Part shown: one piece after another, positions 58,501 through 64,000 of the stretch
Layout: each line of letters opens with the position of its first letter
Numbering within the stretch: position 1 is the first letter of the stretch
DNA from: Streptomyces dysideae
GTDB lineage: Bacteria > Actinomycetota > Actinomycetes > Streptomycetales > Streptomycetaceae
NCBI RefSeq assembly: GCF_001514305.1
Contig: NZ_KQ949125.1
Span: 1-64,000 of the forward strand
Direction: 5' to 3'
Length of the DNA: 64,000 nt
Program-made: the position numbers and the translations under genes
Notes under the pieces: generated by a model
Databases searched by the model: none
Told to the model about the DNA's origin: nothing
What the model saw: only the letters and a program-made list of their open reading frames with translations

Positions 58501-59533
58501 CGTTGGGCTGCCCGGTGAGGGAGAAGGGCCCGCTACCGGGACGGCAGATCGCACCCGTCGCCAGATGCAGGTTGACCAGGGCGTTCGTGTTCCAGGTGCC
58601 GTGCGTGGACTGGTTGAGCCCCATGGTCCAGCAGCTCATCCACTCGCCGGCCTCGCCGATCAGCCGGGCGGCACGCCGGATGTCGTCCTCGGCCAGACCG
58701 GTGATCTCCGCGACAGCCGACGGGGCATAGTCCGCGAGGAACTCCGGCATCGCCTCCCAGCCCTCGGTGTGGGCGGCGACGAAGTCGGGGTCGGTGTGGC
58801 CGTTCTCGACGAGAAGATGCAGCAGCCCGTTCAGCAGGGCGAGGTCGGTACCCGGCTTGACCTGCAGAAACAGATCGGCCTTGGCGGCGGTGGCGGTCCG
58901 TCGCGGATCGACGACGATCAGCTTCGCGCCCGCCTTGACCCGCTCCATCATCCGCAGATAGAGGATCGGATGGCAGTCGGCCATGTTCGACCCGATGACG
59001 AGGAAGACGTCGGCGAGGTCGAAGTCCTCGTAGGACCCCGGCGGCCCGTCGGCCCCCAGCGACAGCTTGTAACCCGCCCCCGCGCTGGCCATGCACAACC
59101 GCGAATTGGATTCGATCTGATTCGTCCGCACGAACCCCTTGGCGAGCTTGTTCGCCAGGTACTGGGCCTCAAGACTCATCTGCCCGGAGACATAGAAGGC
59201 GATGGCGTCCGGCCCGTGCTCGTCGACGATCTCACGCAGCCGCCGCGCGGTCTCGGCGATCGCGTCGCCCATGGGTGCGGGCACGGGCTCTTCACCCCGG
59301 TCGTCCCGCACGAGCGCGCTGGTCAGTCGGCCCGGCGCGGCGAGCATCTCGGCGGTGGTGGCGCCCTTGGTGCACAGCCGGCCCGCGTTCGCGGGGTGCG
59401 CCTTGTCGCCGGAGGCCCTCAGGACCGTACGCCGTCCGTCCGGGCCCATCCCGACGTCGAGCACGATGCCGCAGCCCACCCCGCAGTACGAGCAGACCGT
59501 CCGTACCTGTGTCGTCGAGGTGGTCGAGGTCAC
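55526..59533 (-). CDS. fused assimilatory nitrate reductase / NADPH flavoprotein (nitrate reductase-CysJ-type)
   Basis: A 1335-aa cytoplasmic enzyme that should reduce nitrate with NADPH in one chain. Residues ~10-55 bind a [4Fe-4S] cluster (CSYCGVGCG...LCTKG). Residues ~60-720 are the molybdopterin-guanine-dinucleotide oxidoreductase domain of the NasA/NarB family (ESNSRLCMAS, VIGSNMADCHP, SLTGQPNAMGGREMGY, NTGRVQHQWHT). Then come a flavodoxin-like FMN domain (~830-970, LWASQTGNAEEFA, STFGDGDAPDNG), an FAD domain (RLYSISSSP, GVCSPFLAD) and an NADPH-binding domain (GPGTGVAPFVGFLEERR, YVCGDASRMAKDVD, C-terminal YVRDVY). The GTG at 59531-59533 has AGAAGGG seven bases upstream and starts VTSTTSTTQVRTVCSYC. 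A GlnR-like box lies upstream. Confidence 0.93.
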   Translation of the reverse strand: MTSTTSTTQVRTVCSYCGVGCGIVLDVGMGPDGRRTVLRASGDKAHPANAGRLCTKGATTAEMLAAPGRLTSALVRDDRGEEPVPAPMGDAIAETARRLREIVDEHGPDAIAFYVSGQMSLEAQYLANKLAKGFVRTNQIESNSRLCMASAGAGYKLSLGADGPPGSYEDFDLADVFLVIGSNMADCHPILYLRMMERVKAGAKLIVVDPRRTATAAKADLFLQVKPGTDLALLNGLLHLLVENGHTDPDFVAAHTEGWEAMPEFLADYAPSAVAEITGLAEDDIRRAARLIGEAGEWMSCWTMGLNQSTHGTWNTNALVNLHLATGAICRPGSGPFSLTGQPNAMGGREMGYMGPGLPGQRSVLVDAERAFVEELWELAPGTIRADGVGKGTVEMFQKMADGDIKACWIICTNPVASVANRRTVIEGLEAAEFVVTQDVFGETETNAYADVVLPGALWTEGEGVFVNSERSLTLTRPVADPPGEAMADWRIIAAVACAMGYEKGFSYDSAEEIFEEIRRAWNPVTEWDLRGVTYERLRSTPVQWPAADVDGPERNPIRYVSGDGLRFPTAGGRAVFHARPHMPAAEMPDDDYPFVLNTGRVQHQWHTLTKTGRVAKLNKLNSGPFVEVHPDDARELGIADGDRVEVASRRGRAVLPAVVTDRVRPGGCFAPFHWNDLFGEYLSVNAVTSDAVDPVSFQPEFKVCAVALTKVAEPVTAAPEVLVPTTVTPGGANPFGLDPTPPPVLTSQERLYLTGFLAGLDSGAPGVPVLPPDAPFSPEHAMWVNGVLAGMYSRTAAEPRPQHGREVVVLWASQTGNAEEFAGAVADRLSAGGHRATLVGMDNADPGTLPTGADLLLITSTFGDGDAPDNGTGFWETLAGEEAPRLDGVRYAVLAFGDSSYDDFCGHGRRLDTRLDELGAVRLAPRTDCEPDYEPSADAWLDQVLGALGSRTEAAPKKPARAAKPAPTAARLVGNRLLSLPGADKEVRRFTFDTTGTPLTYEAGDALGVRPVNSPALVQEWLSATGVDGSTAVQVEGVGDVSFAEALHRHLDITKITPDLLRFVGERVRDDRELRRLLRPDNKDGLAQWSWGRQAVDVLAEHPVRASAGEWAEVLKRLQPRLYSISSSPLVDPHRVSLTVSVVRYENLHGRPRGGVCSPFLADAEPDTEVPVFVQRSPHFRPPADASTPMVMVGPGTGVAPFVGFLEERRALGHEAPNWLFFGEQHRATDFYYEDELTALLGEGTLDRLDTAFSRDQRNKVYVQDRMREHGPELWRWLQDGAHFYVCGDASRMAKDVDRALRDIAVAHGGLAEASASAWVKQLAAAKRYVRDVY

Positions 59534-59584
59534 ACGCTGCCCTTCTCCGGCCTACTGCTGTCGCGAGAAGCGTACGAATTGCCC

Positions 59585-59623
59585 GTTACGCCGATGTCAC
59601 ATGACTTGATCAACGGGAGTTAC
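59585..59623 (-). promoter_or_regulatory. candidate GlnR box upstream of the nitrate reductase gene
   Basis: Read on the minus strand: GTAAC (59623-59619), 6 nt, TGATC, 7 nt, GTGAC (59600-59596), 6 nt, GTAAC (59589-59585). The GlnR consensus in Streptomyces is gTnAc-n6-GaAAc repeated with n6 spacing; both a-sites fit well, the b-sites are poor and one spacer is a base longer. It is 52-90 bp upstream of the start codon, a sensible place for nitrogen control. Confidence 0.4.
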
Positions 59624-59763
59624 GTCGGACACACAGCCGCGTCCGGCGCGATGTGAGGGGTTCGTGTTGGTCGCGGACCGTGTCGCTGTTGGGCCGAACG
59701 GGTGACATGGCGTAAGAATTGGCTGGTGCAGGCATTGAAGGCGAGTCAGGGCGGGGTGAGCCG

Positions 59764-60156
59764 GTGAACAGCCACGACGTCACCGATGAACAGTGGGAAG
59801 GGCTCGCCCAGGTCGTGCCGCTGCGCGGCCGTGACGCCTGGCCGTCCGCGGTGGACCATCGCGCGCTCCCGGACGCGGAGACGGAGACCCGCCGCCGTTT
59901 CGTGGTGCTGCGGGTCAACATCTTCGCGGACGCCCGCGAGGTCGCCGAGACGCTGATGGCGGGCATCCCGGTCCTGCTCGACCTGACCGGCGCGGAGACC
60001 GAGGTCGCCAAGCGGGTCCTCGACTTCAGCACGGGCGTGGTCTTCGGCCTGGCGAGCGGCATGCACCGCGTCGACCGGAACGTGTTCCTCCTCACCCCGC
60101 CCGGCACGGAGGTCAGCGGGCTGATGGAGGGGGCCGCGGGGGCGCCCGGGGCGTGA
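59764..60156 (+). CDS. SepF-like cell division protein
   Basis: A 130-aa protein with the SepF fold: RRRFVVLRVNIFADAREVAETLMAG (split at ~residues 42-66), IPVLLDLTGAETEVAKRVLDF (~66-86) and TGVVFGLASGMHRVDRNVFLLTP (~87-109). SepF links FtsZ filaments to the membrane; Streptomyces carry two shorter SepF paralogues besides the main one, and the lack of a typical N-terminal amphipathic membrane anchor here fits such a paralogue. I start at GTG 59764 (VNSHDVTDEQW) rather than the earlier TTG/GTG frame. Confidence 0.82.
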   Translation: MNSHDVTDEQWEGLAQVVPLRGRDAWPSAVDHRALPDAETETRRRFVVLRVNIFADAREVAETLMAGIPVLLDLTGAETEVAKRVLDFSTGVVFGLASGMHRVDRNVFLLTPPGTEVSGLMEGAAGAPGA

Positions 60157-60280
60157 CGCGCGTGGGCGGTCCGGCTCCGCGGCCGTAGGAATGTCATCGG
60201 GGCGGGGCCCGTCCCCCGTTCGTAGGAAGGTCGCCGAGGCGGAACGGTTCGCCGGGTGAGCGGAGCCGTACGGTCCGGAC

Positions 60281-61984
60281 ATGGCCGTGTCATATACATC
60301 GTCCGAGCCTCCGAATGCCTGTCGATTGTCCGGGCGGGACGCGGATGCGCCCCGCGCGGGGGGCGAGCGGGGGGCGTCTGTGCCGGACGCCCGCATGCCG
60401 TCCGGGTCCGGCAGTGGTGGGCCGTCCGCGTCCGGCAGTGGTGGGCCGCCGTCGGTGCCTGGCGCCCGTGGGCCGTCCGGGTCCGACCGCCGTGAGTCGT
60501 CCATGCCCGGCGCCGGGGGACCGTCTGTGTCCGGCAGTGGTGGGTCGTCCGTGCTGGGTGCCCGTATGCCGTCCGCGTCCAACAGTGGTGGGCCGTCTGC
60601 GTCGGGCAGTGGTGGGTTGTCCGGGGCCGACAGTCGTGGGCTGTCCGTGCCGGGCGCCCCCGTGCCGTCTGCGTCCGACAGCCGTGGGTCGTCCGCCTCT
60701 GGCAGCGGTGGGCCCTCCGCGTCCGACAGCCCTGGGCCGTCCGTGCCTGGCGCCCGTGGGGTGGCCAAGTGGTCCGTCCGTCAGCCGGCCGAGCGGGCCG
60801 GCCGTGATCCGGTTGGCCCGGATGGCGTCGAACTGCCGTCTCCGGCAGCTCCCGGCGCCGGCTGGGGGCACCCCGGCCGCCCTCGCATCACCGAGCTGCG
60901 GCTGTCGGCGTTTGCCGGGCATCGGCGGGCCGCGTTTCCGCTGGGGGCGTTCACGTTGTTCGCCGGGCCGAGCGGGTGTGGGAAGACGAGTGCGCTGCGG
61001 GCGTACGACGCGTTGGCGCGGCTCGGGGGCGGGGCCGCCGTCGGGGACGTGTTTCCCGACGCGGTCGGGTGTGTGCCCGAGCGGGCCCGGCCCGACGCGC
61101 AACGGCGGCGCGGATTTCGCATCGGGTGTACGGCGGACGGTCCCGAGGGGCCGGTCCGGCTCGACGTCGCCGTTCAGGCAGAGCCCGAACTGCGCATCGT
61201 CGGGGAGCGGTTGAGCGCGGGCGGCCTGGTGCTGCTGGAGACCGCGCTGCGCGATCCGAGCCGCCCCTACGTCCAGGCCGCCTGGCACACGGCCGGACAG
61301 GCGCCGGTGACCAGGGCCCCGCTCCCCGACGACCGGCTCGGCACGACACTGCTGCCCCTGCGCGTGGCCGGCAAGACGGACGGCCAGCGCCGGGTCCTCG
61401 CCGCCGCCGAGCAGATGGTCGTCGCCCTGCGGTCCGTCTTCGCCTGCGATCCCCGGCCCGCCCGGATGCGCGGCCCCGTACCGACCGGCTCCGGACGGCT
61501 GCTCGGCGGCTGCGAAAACCTCGCCGACGTCCTGTGGCGCACCCGCTCGGAATGCGGACGCCGGCACCAGCAGCTCGTCGCCGCGGTACGGGCGGGATGC
61601 GCCGGGCCGGTCGTGGACGTCGTCGCCGAGCCGCTGTCCGACGGCACGGTACGGGCCGTACTCGACCGGGGTGACGGCGTCCGGACCGGCCTCGGGCGGC
61701 TCGGGTACGGCGAGTTGAGATACCTCGCGCTCGCCCTGGTGCTGCTCACCGGGCCCGGCGTGCTGGACCTCGACACGGCCGGGGAGGTACCGGCCGCCCT
61801 GCAGACGCTCACCGTGCTGGCCGACGGGTTCGACCGGGGCCTGGACCCGGGCCAGCGGGCGGAGTTGCTGCGGCTGGCGGCGCGGATGTGTGAGCGCGGG
61901 CACATCAGACTGGTCGGGGCGGTCAGCGACGCATCGTGCGCCACGGGAGTGGACGGAGCGACGGTGGTACACCTGAAGCCGTGA
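60281..61984 (+). CDS. AAA/ABC-type ATPase with octapeptide-repeat N-terminus
   Basis: The frame encodes 567 aa. Residues ~203-567 form an ATPase of the AAA_21/ABC-like type: PRITELRLSAFAGHRRAAFP, Walker A GPSGCGKT (229-236), a long insert, LGRLGYGELRYLALALVLLTG as signature-like region (~467-487) and LDLDTAG as candidate Walker B. The first ~160 residues are low-complexity Gly/Ser/Pro from a minisatellite. Start is uncertain: ATG 60281 includes the repeats but lacks a clear ribosome-binding site; GTG 60761 (VAKWSVRQPAERAG) just after the repeats is a reasonable alternative. The stop overlaps the MazG-like gene start by 4 bp (GTGA), implying a joint role, possibly nucleotide or DNA quality control. 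Confidence 0.7.
   Translation: MAVSYTSSEPPNACRLSGRDADAPRAGGERGASVPDARMPSGSGSGGPSASGSGGPPSVPGARGPSGSDRRESSMPGAGGPSVSGSGGSSVLGARMPSASNSGGPSASGSGGLSGADSRGLSVPGAPVPSASDSRGSSASGSGGPSASDSPGPSVPGARGVAKWSVRQPAERAGRDPVGPDGVELPSPAAPGAGWGHPGRPRITELRLSAFAGHRRAAFPLGAFTLFAGPSGCGKTSALRAYDALARLGGGAAVGDVFPDAVGCVPERARPDAQRRRGFRIGCTADGPEGPVRLDVAVQAEPELRIVGERLSAGGLVLLETALRDPSRPYVQAAWHTAGQAPVTRAPLPDDRLGTTLLPLRVAGKTDGQRRVLAAAEQMVVALRSVFACDPRPARMRGPVPTGSGRLLGGCENLADVLWRTRSECGRRHQQLVAAVRAGCAGPVVDVVAEPLSDGTVRAVLDRGDGVRTGLGRLGYGELRYLALALVLLTGPGVLDLDTAGEVPAALQTLTVLADGFDRGLDPGQRAELLRLAARMCERGHIRLVGAVSDASCATGVDGATVVHLKP
60398..60760 (+). repeat. 24-bp minisatellite (15 units) inside the ATPase frame
   Basis: 363 bp of degenerate 24-bp units; the translated plus-frame unit is PSASGSGG, with variants such as PSVPGARG, LSGADSRG and PSASDSRG. 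One unit has 9 codons (PPSVPGARG). All units keep the reading frame, and the minus strand also stays open. Unit count is likely to vary between strains. Confidence 0.85.
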
Positions 61985-62307
61985 CAGAACCTCTCGACGT
62001 GGCGAAACTGCAGTGCAGGCTGGCCGAGTTCGCCGCCGCGCGCAACTGGCAGCCGTACCACACCCCCAAGAACCTCGTCGCCGCGCTCAGCGTGGAGGCG
62101 TCCGAACTGGTCGAGATCTTCCAGTGGTTGACGCCGGAGGAGTCGATGCGGGTGATGGACGACCCCGACACCGCGCACCGCGTGACGGACGAGGTGGCCG
62201 ACGTACTGGCCTATCTGCTGCAGCTGTGCGAGGTGCTGGAGATCGATCCGCTGGCGGCGCTGGACGCGAAGATCGACCGGAACGAGCGGAGATTTCCGGC
62301 GCCGTAG
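61981..62307 (+). CDS. MazG-like nucleotide pyrophosphohydrolase
   Basis: A 108-aa all-alpha NTP pyrophosphohydrolase of the MazG-like (dCTPase/RS21-C6) group. Metal-binding pattern: LSVEASELVEIFQWL (~residues 34-48, E-x2-E) and EVADVLAYLLQLCEVLEID (~77-95, E-x3-D), with ARNWQPYHTPKNL before them. It would hydrolyse non-canonical NTPs. GTG 61981 overlaps the ATPase stop. Confidence 0.9.
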   Translation: MTEPLDVAKLQCRLAEFAAARNWQPYHTPKNLVAALSVEASELVEIFQWLTPEESMRVMDDPDTAHRVTDEVADVLAYLLQLCEVLEIDPLAALDAKIDRNERRFPAP

Positions 62308-62515
62308 GACGTCGGGCGGCGGGGGACTGTTGGGGGAGCCGATCGGTCCGTTTTCACTCTCCGCAGTCATTCAGGCGCCAGAAGCCGATTTGTTGTCCGA
62401 AGATTTCCGCCTTCCTCTGGCTTTTCGTCTCACGCGCCTTCACTCTGGGTAGTGAGCGTACAAGGGAGTTCGGGCGGACGCGTGGGCAGCGCGTCGAGAC
62501 GGACGGGGACAGCGC

Positions 62516-62980
62516 ATGGACGCGGTGCGGCTCATCGTGACGAGCAGGCGTGCGCTCGCGGGGAGCGGCGGCGCGGCGGAGATCATGGCGGAGGTGTGGC
62601 AGGCGCAGGCCCTGGCACAGGCGATAGGCAGCCGCCTCGCGGTCTCGGGCCCGCCCGAACTGCGCGGCGAGGCACTGGGGTTGACCGAACTGGCGGGCAG
62701 AGGCTGCGGCGTCCTGATCGCCCCCGGCCTCGCCGTCGGAGACTTACGCGCGGCCCAGCTCACCGAACTGGGCGACCCCCGCCAGGCGTTGATGTATCTC
62801 GGCGGCCTCCTCGGCGAGGTCGGCATCGCGCTGGTGGCCGTCGCCAGCGCGGCGGACGACGAGACGACGTACTGGCAGTGCATGGAGGCCATCGACGCGG
62901 CGGACGAGTCCCGGGACCGGGTCATCGAGATGCTCCGGAGACTGGCGGACCGGGAACAGGATTTACCGGAGGCGGGCTGA
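62516..62980 (+). CDS. small conserved hypothetical protein (DUF6099-like)
   Basis: A 154-aa, Ala/Leu-rich soluble protein predicted to be mainly helical: RLIVTSRRALAGSGG, EIMAEVWQAQALAQAIGSRL, GLTELAGRGCGVL, EVGIALVAVASAADDETTYWQCMEAIDAADES. It matches my memory of a Streptomyces-restricted family (DUF6099), but I cannot verify the number. ATG at 62516 follows GACGGGGACAGCGC. A tandem 31-bp repeat starts inside its stop codon. Confidence 0.65.
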   Translation: MDAVRLIVTSRRALAGSGGAAEIMAEVWQAQALAQAIGSRLAVSGPPELRGEALGLTELAGRGCGVLIAPGLAVGDLRAAQLTELGDPRQALMYLGGLLGEVGIALVAVASAADDETTYWQCMEAIDAADESRDRVIEMLRRLADREQDLPEAG

Positions 62981-63071
62981 CCGGGCTGGCGATGTGCCTG
63001 GGGCGGGTTGACCGGGCTGGCGATGTGCCTGGGGCGGGTTGACCGGGCTGGCGATGTGCCTGGGGTGGCTG
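62979..63071 (+). repeat. three tandem copies of a 31-bp repeat
   Basis: Unit GACCGGGCTGGCGATGTGCC plus TGGGGCGGGTT, starting at 62979, 63010 and 63041. The first two are identical; the third ends TGGGGTGGCTG. It overlaps the last two bases of the upstream stop codon. The unit is not palindromic. Confidence 0.85.
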
Positions 63072-63221
63072 ACCCGCCCGGCGGTGTGGCCGGAGGCGGC
63101 GTGAGCGCGCCAGGGTGTTACCTGCGGTCGCCAACGGCGCCGCACCCCCACAGGCGACGCCCACCCCTCAACCAACAGCAAGCGGGTGGTGCGTGGGTGG
63201 GCAATGCCTGCAAACGGACCG

Positions 63222-63392
63222 TCAGCCGACCTCCCCCTCCTCCACAACCCCCCGCCCGCCAGACCCAGCCGACTGCAGATCCGCATCCAGCGCCGACAGA
63301 TTCGCGTTCAACGCCGCCATCAGCTCCTCCATCTGCTGCAGCAACCCCCTCGGCTGACCAGCGCCCTGCAGCGGCAAGAACTCCTCGGACAT
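63222..63392 (-). CDS. 56-aa helical peptide of unknown function
   Basis: ATG at 63390-63392 starts MSEEFLPLQGAGQPRG, followed by an amphipathic helix LLQQMEELMAALNANLSAL and an acidic/glycine tail (VVEEGEVG). The helix has heptad-like leucines, suggesting a coiled coil. The ribosome-binding site GAGGAGGCCGTC-ATG is good. The frame upstream is open but low-complexity. Function is unknown. Confidence 0.5.
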   Translation of the reverse strand: MSEEFLPLQGAGQPRGLLQQMEELMAALNANLSALDADLQSAGSGGRGVVEEGEVG

Positions 63393-63636
63393 GACGGCCT
63401 CCTCGGCCTCCGGCCCCGTAGACGAAGAGGCCGACGCGGGTGTCGCCCCGGCGGCGATCCTCCGGCGCGGGCGCCGGGCGGTCCGGCTCCGCCCGAGCCA
63501 ACGATCACCGCCGGGGCCAGTCACTGGTCCGGACAGCCTCCACCCACGGCGTTGACGGATTTTCACCCGACCGGGGACGCGTGGGGCCGGGGGGACCGGT
63601 GCGGTCGACCGGGGCCGCGGTGTGCAGGATGGAGGC

Positions 63637-64000
63637 ATGGATCTTCGCATCTTCACCGAGCCCCAGCAGGGGGCTTCCTACGACACCTTGCTCACCGTGG
63701 CGAAGGCCACCGAAGACCTCGGATTCGACGCGTTCTTCCGCTCGGACCACTACCTCCGCATGGGCTCCGCGGACGGCCTCCCCGGCCCCACCGACGCCTG
63801 GATCACCCTCGCCGGCCTCGCCCGTGAGACCAGCCGCATCCGCCTCGGCACCCTCATGACCGCGGGTACGTTCCGGCTGCCCGGCGTGCTCGCCATCCAG
63901 GTCGCGCAGGTCGACCAGATGTCCCGCGGCCGCGTCGAACTCGGCCTGGGCGCAGGCTGGTTCGAGGAGGAGCACAAGGCGTACGGCATCCCGTTCCCGA
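63637..64000 (+). CDS. LLM-class F420-dependent oxidoreductase, N-terminal part; runs off the right edge
   Basis: The first 121 codons of a luciferase-like monooxygenase-fold enzyme that uses reduced coenzyme F420 (or FMN). MDLRIFTEPQQGASYDTLL, LGFDAFFRSDHYLRMG (~residues 31-46), the ISWITL-like TDAWITLAGLA, SRIRLGTLMTAGTFRLPGV and GRVELGLGAGWFEEEH (~100-115) are typical of the TIGR03560-type family common in actinomycetes. ATG at 63637 follows GGATGGAGGC. The rest is beyond 64000. Confidence 0.9.
   Translation, partial: MDLRIFTEPQQGASYDTLLTVAKATEDLGFDAFFRSDHYLRMGSADGLPGPTDAWITLAGLARETSRIRLGTLMTAGTFRLPGVLAIQVAQVDQMSRGRVELGLGAGWFEEEHKAYGIPFP

Noticed and set aside
1..64000. CRISPR arrays, tRNA/rRNA genes, transposases, integrases
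   Set aside because: No repeat-spacer pattern, no recognisable tRNA cloverleaf and no DDE, tyrosine or serine recombinase motifs were found by reading; a dedicated scan was not possible.

Overview
The window looks like chromosomal DNA of a Streptomyces or close relative. GC is very high with strong third-position G/C bias, GTG starts and 4-bp stop/start overlaps are frequent, and many families are typical of the genus (SepF-like protein, F420-dependent LCLM-type oxidoreductase, sugar ABC importers without their own ATPase, MmyB-type HTH regulators). No rRNA, tRNA, CRISPR array, transposase or integrase gene was seen.

Layout. (1) 1-4910, core genes: 5' part of metH (minus), a 31-aa membrane peptide, an APC permease and a TRAM-domain RNA methyltransferase of the RlmD/RumA type. 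(2) 4911-31028, accessory DNA. The last 70 bp of the methyltransferase gene (4845-4914) recur twice downstream in the same orientation (25611-25680, 30963-31032), each still able to encode the protein's C-terminus. They bound two adjacent cassettes. Cassette 1 (about 20.8 kb) carries a polyol-type sugar uptake and oxidation operon, an alcohol dehydrogenase/SDR/cupin operon under a divergent HTH regulator, and a PaoABC-like molybdenum aldehyde oxidoreductase with an XdhC maturation factor. Cassette 2 (about 5.35 kb) carries a large single-chain restriction-modification-like enzyme and a two-gene AbiEii-type module. Both cassette ends carry TGACGCTC repeats at exact 11-bp spacing, like the arm-binding sites of tyrosine recombinases, but neither cassette encodes a recombinase. 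I read this as a tandem array of cis-mobilizable elements at the 3' end of an rRNA methyltransferase gene; a third left end at 31071-31100 faces the next region.

(3) 31.3-50.8 kb, a Wzx/Wzy-type exopolysaccharide locus: CDP-alcohol phosphatidyltransferase, cytidylyltransferase, two glycosyltransferases, a Wzz/BY-kinase-like protein with a degenerate P-loop, flippase, polymerase, acyltransferase, GDP-mannose dehydratase and GDP-fucose synthase (so probably a fucose-containing polymer), an initiating polyprenyl-phosphate sugar-1-phosphate transferase, an LCP protein, a GH71-like protein, and a large secreted propeller/FnIII/LamG/DNRLRE protein. (4) 50.9-53.4 kb, a degraded stretch: a truncated and frameshifted secreted enzyme abuts a truncated and frameshifted NarL-type two-component system.

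(5) 53.6-64 kb: a small membrane protein, a MarR/YceI divergent pair with palindromic operators, a 1335-aa fused NADPH-nitrate reductase with a GlnR-like box upstream, a SepF-like protein, an ATPase with a 15-unit octapeptide minisatellite, a MazG-like protein, small conserved proteins and the start of an LLM-class oxidoreductase that leaves the window. Functional names come from reading motifs in the translations; no database search was run.
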